Counted from the first letter of the stretch, positions 45,004-54,750 are shown. The stretch is DNA of 64,000 nucleotides from Flexithrix dorotheae DSM 6795 (GCF_000379765.1 NZ_KB903431.1:635788-699787), one strand, 5' to 3'. The notes: generated from the letters alone by a model not told the origin. Numbers and translations: made by a program.

Positions 45004-47199
45004 CTAAGCGTATTGGTCGCTCACAAACTCAAAGAAATCCATCATGTTATAGGAATTTTCGTTGAGGAATACAGTTTCATTTCCCAGGTGTGTTTCAAGC
45101 AAAGGGTAGGGGATCGTAGATGGAATGTATCCTCCGGACAAACGGTAAGAAGTACGGCCAAAAGCGCCAAGTCTAAAGCTCTGGTCTATAAAGGCGTCAA
45201 ACCTCTGGTAACCAAAATCACTATTCCAAAAGTCTTTTAAACCGTAGGTATATCTAAGTGTAAAAACAGGTTTATTGCCATTCCCCATGCTTATCCGGCT
45301 ATTATCATTGATGATGAACTTTTCCCCAATGGCAATCCTGGCCTCAAATATTAATTCATTTACGGTAATGGTTTCACCTAAAACCTGGTCTGTCCCTTCA
45401 CCTGATTTTATGTATCTAAAAGGAAAAAGAGGATCAAGTGTTCTATTTCTGAACGTTACCTGATGGGTAATTCCCGGATAAACTTCTGAATTGACCCAAA
45501 CTTTATTAATGGTATGAGAATAAGGCCTTCTCAGCGTACCAAAGGTTGAAAATGAATTAAAAAGAGAATTGTTAGAAATGTTATCATTAAAAATACCCAC
45601 CTGATCGAGATCAACTTTTCTGGATAGTCCAACCACTGTCCATGGTTTTCGTTTGGGAATATAATTGGCCTCCAGTTTATATTTAAATTCCTGATCTTTT
45701 AATCCATATGCCCCATACCCGGATAGCACAAACTTTTTACTAAAATCAATATTGGTTTTCCCTCCCAGTCTAAATCTATTGCCTTCTACATTATTATTTG
45801 CATAAGTATAAATAAAAGGGCCCAGGTCAAACTTGCCAATTTTCTTATACCCGTTAAATGCAATATTAACAATCTCAACATAGCTTTTGATTACAGGAAT
45901 TTTTTTCAGCGTATCAATCATCTGATACACGTTTTGTTCTGTTTCTGAAAGCGGATCATGTCGGTTTTTTATCCAAAAATCTTCATTTTTTTCCAGAGCA
46001 AATTCACTGAGTTCAACTTCCTGATCAAAAAATGACACAGGCTTGGGCTGATTAATTTTGAAGTTCTTGTGGGAAACATAAAATTTAGCTAACATACCAG
46101 CCCAGTCGTCTCTTATTTCCCCAATGTCGATAATTACCCTGGTTTTATTAGGAAGCCAGGGCCCTCCGGGTTCAGCCTGCTGATATTTTTGTTGAATTTT
46201 TACTTTCTCTATAAAATTGAGGTTTGCATTTTTTCCAATATTTACATCAATTTGTTTAAGAGCAAAATTATTTAAAGAGTCTGCAATCCACATAGTACCT
46301 GTAAAAGCCAGATCCTCAGGGTTTTTGGGTTTAAATTCGATTTTGTAGCAAGTTACACTATCTACAATTTCTTCCCAGGATTTTAATTCGTAATCGTAAA
46401 AGGCACGCCAGCTGTCTGAAATCGGGGAAACAAAATCTTTTTCCACAATTTCCATCCAGTTTTTGTAAAAATTATATTCCTGAAAAGAAGCCCCTGTAAT
46501 TTGTGAAACAGTACTTCCATCGGTAATTCCCAAGCCGGTGATTTTGGTTTTTTGGATTACCTCTTTTTTTCTTTCAGGAGATTTCAGGTAATAAAAATCT
46601 GAAATGGATTCTGAAATGAACATTGGGAGAATTGGTTTCCCATCATCCCCTGCAATTCGCTCAATACTATCCAGCACACTTGTGATTTTTTTTACTACCT
46701 TTTTTTCCTTGAACTTATCCGAAATATTATCTACATCAATTTCTATTTTTGTGTAAGCTTCATATTCATAAGCATCCAAAGACCTTTTGTCATTTTTTTC
46801 TTTATTTTTCACCACATTTCTGAGCACTTCCCAGGCGGGGTTTTCATAATCTCCAACCCTTATTTCTACCGTTTCCAGTGTTTTTGTGTCGGGAATAAGC
46901 TGGAAATTTATAACCTGGGTGGTGTTTTTTATAACTGGTTTCTTTTTTTGAAGATAACCTACGTAGGAAGCTACAATTGAATCGGTAGGATTATCCGAAC
47001 TAATGGTAAAATTTCCTTCGAAGTCTGTAGTACTGCCCTTGGTGGTCCCATTAAAAAAAACGTTTACAAAGGGCATACCTTCGCCTGTCTCACTGTCAGT
47101 AATTTTTCCCTTTACCACAGTAGATTGCGCCATAGTTTTCACGTTGATTGCGATTATGAAAACCGTCAGGAATAATAATGAGAGGTTTGGTTTTAACAA
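45004..47199 (-). CDS. DUF5686/carboxypeptidase-regulatory-like outer-membrane protein, truncated by a nonsense codon
   Basis: 731 residues to the TAG. A signal peptide (about 1-24) is followed by a CarboxypepD_reg-like domain (STVVKGKITDSETGEGMPF, about 27-110), then a DUF5686 region (VLRNVVKNKEKNDKRSLDAYEYEAYTKIEI and onward) and most of a membrane beta barrel. The protein stops at FEFVSDQYA, about 108 residues short of the family's usual end. The rest is present in the same frame, so a single base change (for example Ser TCG to TAG) explains it. Missing terminal barrel strands would probably prevent membrane insertion. A sequencing error is the other explanation. Confidence 0.88.
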   Translation of the reverse strand: MLKPNLSLLFLTVFIIAINVKTMAQSTVVKGKITDSETGEGMPFVNVFFNGTTKGSTTDFEGNFTISSDNPTDSIVASYVGYLQKKKPVIKNTTQVINFQLIPDTKTLETVEIRVGDYENPAWEVLRNVVKNKEKNDKRSLDAYEYEAYTKIEIDVDNISDKFKEKKVVKKITSVLDSIERIAGDDGKPILPMFISESISDFYYLKSPERKKEVIQKTKITGLGITDGSTVSQITGASFQEYNFYKNWMEIVEKDFVSPISDSWRAFYDYELKSWEEIVDSVTCYKIEFKPKNPEDLAFTGTMWIADSLNNFALKQIDVNIGKNANLNFIEKVKIQQKYQQAEPGGPWLPNKTRVIIDIGEIRDDWAGMLAKFYVSHKNFKINQPKPVSFFDQEVELSEFALEKNEDFWIKNRHDPLSETEQNVYQMIDTLKKIPVIKSYVEIVNIAFNGYKKIGKFDLGPFIYTYANNNVEGNRFRLGGKTNIDFSKKFVLSGYGAYGLKDQEFKYKLEANYIPKRKPWTVVGLSRKVDLDQVGIFNDNISNNSLFNSFSTFGTLRRPYSHTINKVWVNSEVYPGITHQVTFRNRTLDPLFPFRYIKSGEGTDQVLGETITVNELIFEARIAIGEKFIINDNSRISMGNGNKPVFTLRYTYGLKDFWNSDFGYQRFDAFIDQSFRLGAFGRTSYRLSGGYIPSTIPYPLLETHLGNETVFLNENSYNMMDFFEFVSDQYA

Positions 47200-47487
47200 G
47201 CTTGCTGGTGTTTATTTTATTGAAAAATTAAAAGCCTGGTTATTTCATTTACAGGCCATTTTGTTAGTCATTCAGAGAACTATTCTTTTAAAATTTAGTT
47301 CCTTTTTTTCGCTTATTAAAGTTAAAATATAACGTTTGTTTTGCTATTGGTAATCAATTGATTGGTAGTTTTTACAGAAAATAAGTGAAGTTGTTAGTTT
47401 TTAAATCGTAAAATTCAAATGGATTGTTTCACGACATCCTTATTGTTTTTAAGCCTTCCGTCTTGAAATACTTTGCTTGTAATAAAT

Positions 47488-48303
47488 TTAATAAATATTC
47501 AGGTGTTTTTGGATAGGGTGGTCAGTATTAAATTTTTTATCATCAACCCGGCTTACAATTTTTAACCCTGAAACATTAGATGTAAAAATAAATTCTGCAT
47601 CCAATATTTCCGTTTTATTTGCAATAACTTTTTTTACTAAAATCCCCCGGTTAGTTAATTTCTTAATAATATTTTTTCTTGCAATTCCAGCCACACATCC
47701 CGTTTTCACTTTTGGGGTAAAAACGGTATTATTTTTCACCCAGAAAATATTACTTGAAATACATTCGGCAATTTTGTTTTTAAGATTTAGCAGGATTAAA
47801 TCATCAAGGTTTCTTTTGGAACACTCCTGACCTGCAATAATATAGGGCAGTGAATTGTTGGATTTAAATGCTGAAAATCCTGAAAAGTGAACTTTTGAAT
47901 TTTTTGAAAATGAGATATGAATAGGCAGATTATTTTTCTTAGTTTTAATCTGGTTGGTGCTGATCAGGATATTAAATTGATTGTTTTCGGGAAAATACAA
48001 TCCGTTGCCCTTTCTCCAAATATTTATTTTAATTCTAGCCTCCGAGTTGGTTAAATTATTTTTCTTCAGTAACTGACCAATCTGATGATTTAATAAATCC
48101 TTTTTCAGCCCATTTACACCCACAAAACCAAGCGATTTCATTCCTTCCTTCAGGCGTTTGATATGATCGGAAAAGAAACGAATTTCACTTCCATTATAGA
48201 TAAGCGTTTCAAATAAGCCGTCACCATAACGAAAGGCCCTGTCATCTAGACTGACATGGAAATCTTTAACCAGAATTTGCTGATGATTAAAACTTACAAT
48301 CAT
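47488..48303 (-). CDS. Class IV aminotransferase, PabC- or IlvE-like
   Basis: 271 residues, pyridoxal-phosphate fold type IV. Key parts are SLDDRAFRYGDGLFETLIYNGSEIRFFSDHIKRL, the probable Schiff-base Lys147 in SAFKSNNSLPYI, the Glu in KIAECISSNIFWV, and PKVKTGCVAGIARKNI for phosphate binding. Length and DGLFETL suggest aminodeoxychorismate lyase (folate synthesis), but branched-chain aminotransferase-like and D-amino acid forms are not excluded. It is the last gene of a minus-strand group after smpB. folK lies in another group 4 kb away. Confidence 0.8.
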   Translation of the reverse strand: MIVSFNHQQILVKDFHVSLDDRAFRYGDGLFETLIYNGSEIRFFSDHIKRLKEGMKSLGFVGVNGLKKDLLNHQIGQLLKKNNLTNSEARIKINIWRKGNGLYFPENNQFNILISTNQIKTKKNNLPIHISFSKNSKVHFSGFSAFKSNNSLPYIIAGQECSKRNLDDLILLNLKNKIAECISSNIFWVKNNTVFTPKVKTGCVAGIARKNIIKKLTNRGILVKKVIANKTEILDAEFIFTSNVSGLKIVSRVDDKKFNTDHPIQKHLNIY

Positions 48304-48382
48304 AAAGGATAATTACAATTTGAGGACAATATAAAGAGGTTAGGATTTTCTAAAAAACTTTGGATGAATGTTTTTTTCTGGT

Positions 48383-48844
48383 TTATCTTATTCTGTCCAT
48401 TTCTCTTTTTAAATCTTTCTCTTTTAAATCTTGTCGCTTGTCATATAATTTTTTTCCTTTGGCAAGTGCAATTTCCATTTTTGCCAGGCCTCTGTCATTA
48501 ATAAACAAACGGGTTGGAACTATGGTCAGCCCAACATCCTTTAATTTTTCTTCCAGCTTCTTTAGTTCCTTTTTGGTTAAGAGTAACTTGCGGTCGGCTT
48601 TTGCCGAATGATTGGCATACCCACCCATTAAGTAAGGTGAAATATCCATATTTCTTACCCAAAGTTCATTGTTAAAAAAAGTACAGAATGAATCTCTAAG
48701 ATTTACTTTTCCCATTCGTATAGATTTTATCTCTGATCCTTTGAGCATTATGCCAGCCAGAAATTTATCAATAAAATGGTATTCATGTGAGGCTTGCTTA
48801 TTTTTTATATTTACTGTCTTTTGTATGTCTGGTTTTTTTGCCAT
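48383..48844 (-). CDS. smpB: SsrA-binding protein
   Basis: Binds tmRNA and the ribosome during trans-translation. 153 residues with [104 protein letters not shown] and a C-terminal basic tail ending MDRIR. The tmRNA gene is not in this window. It lies 35 bp downstream of comB. Confidence 0.97.
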   Translation of the reverse strand: MAKKPDIQKTVNIKNKQASHEYHFIDKFLAGIMLKGSEIKSIRMGKVNLRDSFCTFFNNELWVRNMDISPYLMGGYANHSAKADRKLLLTKKELKKLEEKLKDVGLTIVPTRLFINDRGLAKMEIALAKGKKLYDKRQDLKEKDLKREMDRIR

Positions 48845-48879
48845 TAGTTTATGCTTTATTTTCTATTTCCTTTTACTTT

Positions 48880-49581
48880 CTACACGCTAAGGAAATTATC
48901 GTTCAGGATAGGAACAACATTAAATTTGTTTTGTTCCATACAAAATTCAATATCTTTTTTCACATCCAGCTTACCTAATCTTTTGGCATGGTTGGATTGC
49001 ATCACAAAATTTAATAAATCCTTTTCATGTGATTTAAAAAGCGTAATGGCTCCAATGGCTGCATCGCAGGCAATATTTGCATTTTCTTTAAGGCTATCAG
49101 CCAGCGCTCCGGCAAACAAAGTATCTTCCATGCTAAATCGGCCTTTCCATCCTGCACAAAAAATCACAATGTCTTCAGAAACTTCTTTCAGAAATGCTGA
49201 AGTAGCATTTAGATTTAAAAAACTACCTATAATGACTTGTTTGGCTGCTTTTGATTTATTAATTGCCCTGGTACCATTTGTAGTGGTCATGGCTATGGAC
49301 TTACCTATATTTTCAGGTAGCATAAAATCAAAAGGAGAGTTCCCAAAATTAAAATGAGGAACTTTGATCCCGTTTCTTTCCCCTGCAGTAAGGAACCCTT
49401 GTTTTCCATATTCATCACATTCAGCTACTTCCATTACCGGAACAATAGATTTTACACCACTACCTAAACCGGCTACCATGCTTGAGGTTGCTCTTAGGAT
49501 ATCTGTAACTACCACAATTTTTCCTTCCAATTCGTACAGATGAATTAGTTCTGGTGAATAACAAACCTCAATATTTATCAT
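48880..49581 (-). CDS. comB: 2-phosphosulfolactate phosphatase (ComB)
   Basis: 233 residues. Motifs of the ComB family are VVVTDILRATSSMVAGLGSG, LTAGERNGIKVPHFNFGNSPFDF, AMTTTNGTRAI, IIGSFLNLNATSAFL, IVIFCAGWKGRFSMEDTLFAGALAD and CDAAIGAITLF. ComB removes phosphate from phosphosulfolactate. Bacteroidota carry it without a coenzyme M pathway, and neither a phosphosulfolactate synthase nor a sulfolactate dehydrogenase is adjacent. It lies 4 bp after the sixA stop and before smpB. Confidence 0.92.
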   Translation of the reverse strand: MINIEVCYSPELIHLYELEGKIVVVTDILRATSSMVAGLGSGVKSIVPVMEVAECDEYGKQGFLTAGERNGIKVPHFNFGNSPFDFMLPENIGKSIAMTTTNGTRAINKSKAAKQVIIGSFLNLNATSAFLKEVSEDIVIFCAGWKGRFSMEDTLFAGALADSLKENANIACDAAIGAITLFKSHEKDLLNFVMQSNHAKRLGKLDVKKDIEFCMEQNKFNVVPILNDNFLSV

Positions 49582-49585
49582 TTAG

Positions 49586-50101
49586 TCATGTTTTAGTTGA
49601 TTCGGAAACCAAATGCCTTTTGGGATAATCGAAAAATGACTGTTCTCCTGCTTTTAATTTTATTTCATTCCAGGTATCTATGGATAATTTGATACAGGAA
49701 ATTCCCGAAGTAGGAATATTTACAATTTCATAATCCGACAGATAATTGGAAAGACTTGTCAATTCCGGATTATGTCCTACCAGCATAAGGGAATTTATTT
49801 TATCATCCTGATTTCTGATCACCTCCAAAAGTTCATTTCTCCCTGCTTCATAAATTTTTTTTGCAAACTTAATTTTACCTTCAGGATATCCCATTTCCCG
49901 GGCAAAAATTTTTGCGGTTTTTTTTGCCCTTTTTGCCGGGGAAGCTAAAATAAGGTGTGGTTTTATTCCCTGTTTTTTTAATCGTTTGCCCATAAATGGG
50001 GCATCCCTTTTTCCCCTTTTATTAAGTGGTCTGTCAAAGTCGTCAAGACTAATGTCTTTCCAACTGGATTTGGCGTGCCTTACAAGATATAAAGTTTTCA
50101 T
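49586..50101 (-). CDS. sixA: SixA-like histidine phosphatase
   Basis: 171 residues from ATG 50101. The frame is open to 50122, but the conserved start MKTLYLVRHAKSSWKD begins here. The catalytic RHAKS motif holds the nucleophilic His, the second half has LILASPAKRAKKTA, and LMLVGHNPELTSL gives the second His. SixA-type enzymes dephosphorylate phosphohistidine domains. The name follows common annotation of this subfamily; the substrate here is not known. First gene of the sixA-comB-smpB group. Confidence 0.85.
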   Translation of the reverse strand: MKTLYLVRHAKSSWKDISLDDFDRPLNKRGKRDAPFMGKRLKKQGIKPHLILASPAKRAKKTAKIFAREMGYPEGKIKFAKKIYEAGRNELLEVIRNQDDKINSLMLVGHNPELTSLSNYLSDYEIVNIPTSGISCIKLSIDTWNEIKLKAGEQSFFDYPKRHLVSESTKT

Positions 50102-50235
50102 GGCTACTTTTATTAAAGACAAATCATCCCTGCTTTTTAAGTCATTACTTGGATAAAAGACGAATTAATAATACTGATAAAAATGATAAAATTTTAATAC
50201 TTCCCAAAAGGATTAAACCTATTATTTTAAAAGCA

Positions 50236-52569
50236 TCATCCGGATTGTTTCCTGATTTTAATAATAATGGATTTGGAGGCGGGAGTCATGCTTTTCTCTG
50301 CATAATGGTTGATTGGCACCAGAACATTGGTTTCGGGGAAATAAGTAGCGGTACATTTTTCCGGAATATCATAAGGAACCACTATAAAATTTTTGGCTAT
50401 TCTTATTTCTCCTTCAAAATGACTTGTGATATCTACAACTTCTTCCCTGGTTAAATTTAGGTTTTTCATATCCGAGACGTTCATTAAAATCACCCTCCTT
50501 TCATTGTAAATCCCTCTGTACCGGTCGTGCAGTCCATAAATGGTTGTATTAAACTGATCATGACTCCTTATGGTCATCATCATCAATTCGTCCTCCTCAG
50601 GCTGGTAAGCAGTGAGTGGATTAATTGAAAACCTGGCCTTTCCTCCCAAAGGTTTAAAACTGCGATCTCTTGCACAATTTGGTAGCTCAAAACCGTCCTC
50701 TTTTCTTATTCTAAAATTATAGTCCTCAAAGCCTGGAATTACCTTCTCGATTAACTCCCTTATGTGATCGTAGTCTTCAATGAGTTCCATCCAATCTATG
50801 GAATGATCCTGTTTAAAAGTTTGGTGAGCCAAATTGGCTATTATGGCACATTCACTCAAAAGGGTAGGAGCTACCGGGTTTAAATGCCCTTGAGATTTGT
50901 GTACTACTCCCATGGAATTTTCTACAGAAACAAATTGCCACCCTTCTTTTTGCATATCTTTTTCAGTTCTGCCAAGGCAGGGAAGAATTAGGGCATTTTT
51001 TCCATGGATTAAATGGCTTCTGTTTAGTTTAGTAGAAATATGAACCGTAAGTTGGCATTTTTTTAAGGCTTCAGCTGTGTATTCTGTATCCGGAGTTGCC
51101 GAAAGAAAATTTCCACCCAATGCAAAAAACACTTTTACTTTTTCTTCCTGCATTGCTTTTATGGTTTCTACCGTATTAAAGCCGTGTTTTTGAGGTGGCT
51201 GGAAATCAAAAGTGTTTTTTAAATTGTCCAGTAAACTTTGAGGTGGAGCTTCCCAAATTCCCATTGTTCTGTCTCCCTGTACATTGCTGTGTCCTCTTAC
51301 CGGACAGGTTCCGGCACCTGGTTTACCAATTGATCCTTTTAACAATAAAAGATTAACGACTTCTTTTATATTAGCCACGCCATTTTTATGTTGAGTAAGG
51401 CCCATAGCCCAACAAACAATTATTTTCTTTTTACGTGCTAGAATTTTGGCAACTTCCCTGATTTTTTTCATTGGAATTCCTGCCTGAACAGACAAGTCTT
51501 CCATATTATAGCTCTTTAAATCCCCGATTAATTGTTCATAATCCTGAGTGTGGTTTTTAATAAAATCATGGTCGAATACTTTTCCCGGTTGATTTTCCTC
51601 TTCTTGTAGTAACAGTATCATTAAACATTTCAAAAGGGCCTGATCACCGTTAATTTTCACCTGTAAAAAATGATCGCATAAATTAGTTCCACCCTTTAAA
51701 ATCTCCAATGGTTGCTTTGGATCTGTGAAATTAACCAGTCCGGTTTCCCTGAGTGGATTTATGGAAATAATAATGCTTCCTTTTTTCTTGGCTTTCTCTA
51801 ATGCTGAAAGCATCCTTGGGTGGTTGGTTCCTGGATTTTGACCCATAACCAAAATGACCTCAGCCTGATTGAAATCATTAAGGGTTACACTCCCTTTTCC
51901 AATTCCTAAAGTCTGGGAAAGACCTGTTCCGCTGGATTCGTGGCACATATTGGAACAATCCGGAAGGTTATTGGTCCCAAATTTTCTTACGAATAGCTGA
52001 TACAGAAAAGCGGCTTCATTACTAGTTCGGCCCGAAGTATAAAACGCAGCCTGATCGGGGCTTTCCAGGTTATTCAATTCATTGGCAATGAACTCAAATG
52101 CCTGATCCCAGGAAATTTTCTTATATCGGTTACTGTCTGCAGTTAGAATTACCGGGTGTGTGATTCTTCCTTGTTTGCCCAGCCAATAATCTGATTGCTG
52201 GCCTAATTCATCAATTGAATAGTGATCGAAGAAATCTGGAGTTACTTTTTTTAAAGTGGCTTCTTCTGCAATGGCCTTAGCGCCATTTTCACAAAATTCG
52301 CCAATTACAGATCTGTTTTTCGGGTCCGGCCAGGCACATCCCGGACAATCAAATCCAAATTTTTGATTAGCCTTTAGCAGGGTAGTGGTTCCTCTTCCCA
52401 AATCCATTTCCTCCAAGATATGTTTTGCTGCTGAAAGAATGGCTGTCACTCCACCAGAGGTTTTGGATGGTGTTCTCAATTTTAAACCTGTAAATTTTTC
52501 CGGAGGCTGAGCCAGAGATTTAGAAGGTTTTGCATTCAATGGTTTTTCAGTAATGTTAGATTGAGACAT
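50236..52569 (-). CDS. FdhF/YdeP-type molybdopterin oxidoreductase, alpha subunit
   Basis: 777 residues, related to formate dehydrogenase H but of the YdeP class. An N-terminal iron-sulphur site is suggested by FDCPGCAWPDP and FCENGAKA. The cofactor domains include SGRTSNEAAFLYQLF, SNMCHESSGTGLSQTLGIGKGSVTLNDF, GQNPGTNHPRM, GHSNVQGDRTMG and the C-terminal TIRSHDQFNTTIYGLHDRYRGI. No selenocysteine is needed; no in-frame TGA interrupts the gene. The physiological substrate is unknown, and acid resistance was proposed for E. coli YdeP. It follows folK by 85 bp and no molybdopterin or electron-transfer genes are adjacent. Confidence 0.92.
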   Translation of the reverse strand: MSQSNITEKPLNAKPSKSLAQPPEKFTGLKLRTPSKTSGGVTAILSAAKHILEEMDLGRGTTTLLKANQKFGFDCPGCAWPDPKNRSVIGEFCENGAKAIAEEATLKKVTPDFFDHYSIDELGQQSDYWLGKQGRITHPVILTADSNRYKKISWDQAFEFIANELNNLESPDQAAFYTSGRTSNEAAFLYQLFVRKFGTNNLPDCSNMCHESSGTGLSQTLGIGKGSVTLNDFNQAEVILVMGQNPGTNHPRMLSALEKAKKKGSIIISINPLRETGLVNFTDPKQPLEILKGGTNLCDHFLQVKINGDQALLKCLMILLLQEEENQPGKVFDHDFIKNHTQDYEQLIGDLKSYNMEDLSVQAGIPMKKIREVAKILARKKKIIVCWAMGLTQHKNGVANIKEVVNLLLLKGSIGKPGAGTCPVRGHSNVQGDRTMGIWEAPPQSLLDNLKNTFDFQPPQKHGFNTVETIKAMQEEKVKVFFALGGNFLSATPDTEYTAEALKKCQLTVHISTKLNRSHLIHGKNALILPCLGRTEKDMQKEGWQFVSVENSMGVVHKSQGHLNPVAPTLLSECAIIANLAHQTFKQDHSIDWMELIEDYDHIRELIEKVIPGFEDYNFRIRKEDGFELPNCARDRSFKPLGGKARFSINPLTAYQPEEDELMMMTIRSHDQFNTTIYGLHDRYRGIYNERRVILMNVSDMKNLNLTREEVVDITSHFEGEIRIAKNFIVVPYDIPEKCTATYFPETNVLVPINHYAEKSMTPASKSIIIKIRKQSG

Positions 52570-52653
52570 TTAAGAATATTTTTATCCCAATGATGGGAAT
52601 TGGAAAGAATAAGATAATGGAGAACGGTAATATTGGATTGACCCAAAAATGAT

Positions 52654-53136
52654 TTACTTCACCTTTGTAACTTCTAATTTGTCCTCACACAAATTTAAAA
52701 GCTCCTTGTTTGTTTTCAAATAACCAGGATGGATATAATCTGGAGCAATTTCTACCAGCGGGATTAATGTGAATTTCCTGTTTTGAATTTCTTTGTGTGG
52801 AATGGTTAAATCAGGACTTTCCAGAAGGTTTTGATCGTAATACAGGATATCAATATCAATGAGTCGGGTAAACCATTTTTTTATTCTGATTCTACCCATT
52901 TTTACTTCTATTTCCAGCAATTTTTGCAATAATACCTCAGGAGGCAAATTAGTGTTTACTTTAAGTACTTGATTATAAAATGCCGGCTGTTCTTCTATTC
53001 CCCAGGCTGCAGTTTCATATACAGATGATTTTTGTAACACCTGACCAATAGTTTCTTTAATCTTAAGCATGGCCTGGTCAAGATTCTCCTCTCTATTACC
53101 AAGGTTTGTACCTAGAAGGATATAAACAGTTGCCAT
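52654..53136 (-). CDS. folK: 2-amino-4-hydroxy-6-hydroxymethyldihydropteridine diphosphokinase
   Basis: Transfers pyrophosphate from ATP to the pterin in folate synthesis. 160 residues with VYILLGTNLGNREENL at the start, SSVYETAAWG, QPAFYNQVLKVNT, RIRIKKWFTRLIDIDILYYD and LTIPHKEIQNRKFTLIPLVEIAPD. The family pattern usually shows RWGPRTIDLDIL; here KKWFTRLIDIDIL, a mild variant. Two bases separate it from the AI-2E family gene upstream, so they are co-transcribed. Confidence 0.95.
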   Translation of the reverse strand: MATVYILLGTNLGNREENLDQAMLKIKETIGQVLQKSSVYETAAWGIEEQPAFYNQVLKVNTNLPPEVLLQKLLEIEVKMGRIRIKKWFTRLIDIDILYYDQNLLESPDLTIPHKEIQNRKFTLIPLVEIAPDYIHPGYLKTNKELLNLCEDKLEVTKVK

Positions 53137-53138
53137 CT

Positions 53139-54239
53139 TTAGTTTCTGAAAATTTGATATTGTTGATATCCTTTATAAAATTCAACCATTGAAACTTTTA
53201 AAATGGTATAGCTGGGAATAGCGGCAATCATTCCTACCGGGCCGGAAAGCGTAGCGCCAACGAAGACAATAAGAAATATTTCAAGTGGATGGGCTTTAAC
53301 TGATTTTGAAAAGATAATGGGTTGTAAAAAAATATTATCAGTTACCTGAACGACACCGAAGACCGCCAAAATTTTAGAAATCAGAAATACATAGTCCTGG
53401 GAAGTAACTAAATCTGGCGAAGTTGAAAACCCTACAATCAAACCAAATGAAGCGCCTAATATAGGCCCTAAGTAAGGAATAAGATTGGCTACTGCGGCAA
53501 ATACTGCAATGGTTAAAGCATATTCGATTCCCACAATTAATAAACCAAATGAGGCTATGGAAAATATGGAAACCATTTGCAGCAGTAAACCCAAAAGGTA
53601 ATTGGAAAGTAATTTTTCAATTTTACTTAAGGCAGAGATTGATACCTCAAAATATCTATTTGGAATCAGGGAAATTAAATGCCTTCTGAAAAGTCCTTTT
53701 TCATATAAAATAAAAAAGGTAATAAAAAAAACAGCCATTGCCCCGACAAGAAAACTACTGGTTACGGATAAAATACTGTTTAAAATTTGTGTAAATTGAA
53801 ATTGCTCAACTAGTATGCGGATATTATTTTTAAGGGTTTCAATTAAAAAACCTTTCTTTTCATCCACAATATCATTTTTGATTAGAAAATCTTCTACACT
53901 TTCCACTGGAACCATGATGTATCCAGTCCATTTTTCCAGATCCAGAGAAGATAAAACCTGAACCTGAGTAGTGACAAGAGGGACAAAAAGGTAAACGAAA
54001 AGTGTAATTAAACCGATGAGCAGGCAAAATGCTATAATGGTAGCGATTAATTGGGGAACCTTTAAACCATAAAACTGAAATTGTGAAATGTAATTTGTAG
54101 GTGTTCTTAAAATGGCAGATAAAACCAGTGCAATTACAATGTAAACCACAATTTCAGAGAATATCCAGGCCAATAATCCTAAGGAAAAGATTAAAAGCGC
54201 AAGATTAACCGCTGTTTTATTGATGGTAAATTTTGCCAT
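53139..54239 (-). CDS. AI-2E-family (PerM-like) transporter
   Basis: 366 residues with about eight hydrophobic helices: two near residues 10-45, others near 66-90, 158-180, 205-245, 250-275, 285-300 and 315-345. The family parts are the long extracytoplasmic segment (about 95-155), the YLLGLLLQMVSIFSIASFGLLIVGI helix pair and PYLGPILGASFGLIVGF. The family includes AI-2 exporter TqsA and sodium-proton antiporters, so substrate cannot be assigned. It heads the AI-2E/folK/FdhF group. Confidence 0.9.
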   Translation of the reverse strand: MAKFTINKTAVNLALLIFSLGLLAWIFSEIVVYIVIALVLSAILRTPTNYISQFQFYGLKVPQLIATIIAFCLLIGLITLFVYLFVPLVTTQVQVLSSLDLEKWTGYIMVPVESVEDFLIKNDIVDEKKGFLIETLKNNIRILVEQFQFTQILNSILSVTSSFLVGAMAVFFITFFILYEKGLFRRHLISLIPNRYFEVSISALSKIEKLLSNYLLGLLLQMVSIFSIASFGLLIVGIEYALTIAVFAAVANLIPYLGPILGASFGLIVGFSTSPDLVTSQDYVFLISKILAVFGVVQVTDNIFLQPIIFSKSVKAHPLEIFLIVFVGATLSGPVGMIAAIPSYTILKVSMVEFYKGYQQYQIFRN

Positions 54240-54374
54240 TGATTCAGGTTAAAAAACAGGGGCTTATTTCTCTAAAAAGGAACCATTTAGAGCGTTATAT
54301 CCCAAACTACAATTTTACTGATTTTCCTCAAAAAACCTCAGTAAAAGTCATTTAAAGAAAATATGGGGGAATAG

Positions 54375-54403
54375 AAAAAGCTCTTGTTCAGTACAAGAGC
54401 TTT
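54375..54403 (-). terminator. Terminator after the DUF3276 gene
   Basis: An 11-bp stem AAAGCTCTTGT / ACAAGAGCTTT (54377-54387 with 54393-54403) with a 5-base loop and, on the minus strand, a run of five T. Confidence 0.82.
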
Positions 54404-54429
54404 ACAATTACTTAGCGATATCTATGTGA

Positions 54430-54750
54430 TTAATCCCAAGTGAGATCAGTATCTTCGTCCTCTTTTTTGTCGTACTGTGAAAAATCAAAGTCCGGCATAA
54501 GTTCCTCTTTTACATGGTCTATACATTCAGTGAGCGCATCAGAAAATTTTGAGAAATCCTCCTTGTACAAGAAAATTTTATGTTTTTCATAGAAGAATCC
54601 ATCATCCTTGTACCGCTTCTTACTTTCTGTAATTGTCAAATAATAATCATTTGACCTGGTTGCTTTCACATCAAAGAAGTAAGTCCTCTTACCAGCTTTA
54701 ACTCTTTTGGAATAAATTTCTTCTTTTCCAGTGCCTTTGTTATCGTCCAC
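54430..54750 (-). CDS. DUF3276 protein, PUR-alpha-like nucleic-acid binding
   Basis: 106 residues. The core EIYSKRVKAGKRTYFFDVKATRSNDYYLTITESKKR followed by FYEKHKIFLYKEDFSKFSDALTECI matches the Bacteroidota PUR-alpha-like family (one PUR repeat, a whirly-like fold that binds single-stranded nucleic acid and dimerises). The tail is acidic (DKKEDEDTDLTWD). It stands alone between a terminator and a promoter that fits the phylum consensus well. Confidence 0.92.
   Translation of the reverse strand: MDDNKGTGKEEIYSKRVKAGKRTYFFDVKATRSNDYYLTITESKKRYKDDGFFYEKHKIFLYKEDFSKFSDALTECIDHVKEELMPDFDFSQYDKKEDEDTDLTWD

Noticed and set aside
48851-49357. 168-residue plus-strand ORF over comB
   Set aside because: Antisense shadow of a conserved gene; composition is that of reversed codons.
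50149-50454. 101-residue plus-strand ORF overlapping the end of the FdhF/YdeP gene
   Set aside because: Antisense to conserved codons of a well-recognised enzyme gene, with no protein-like motif.
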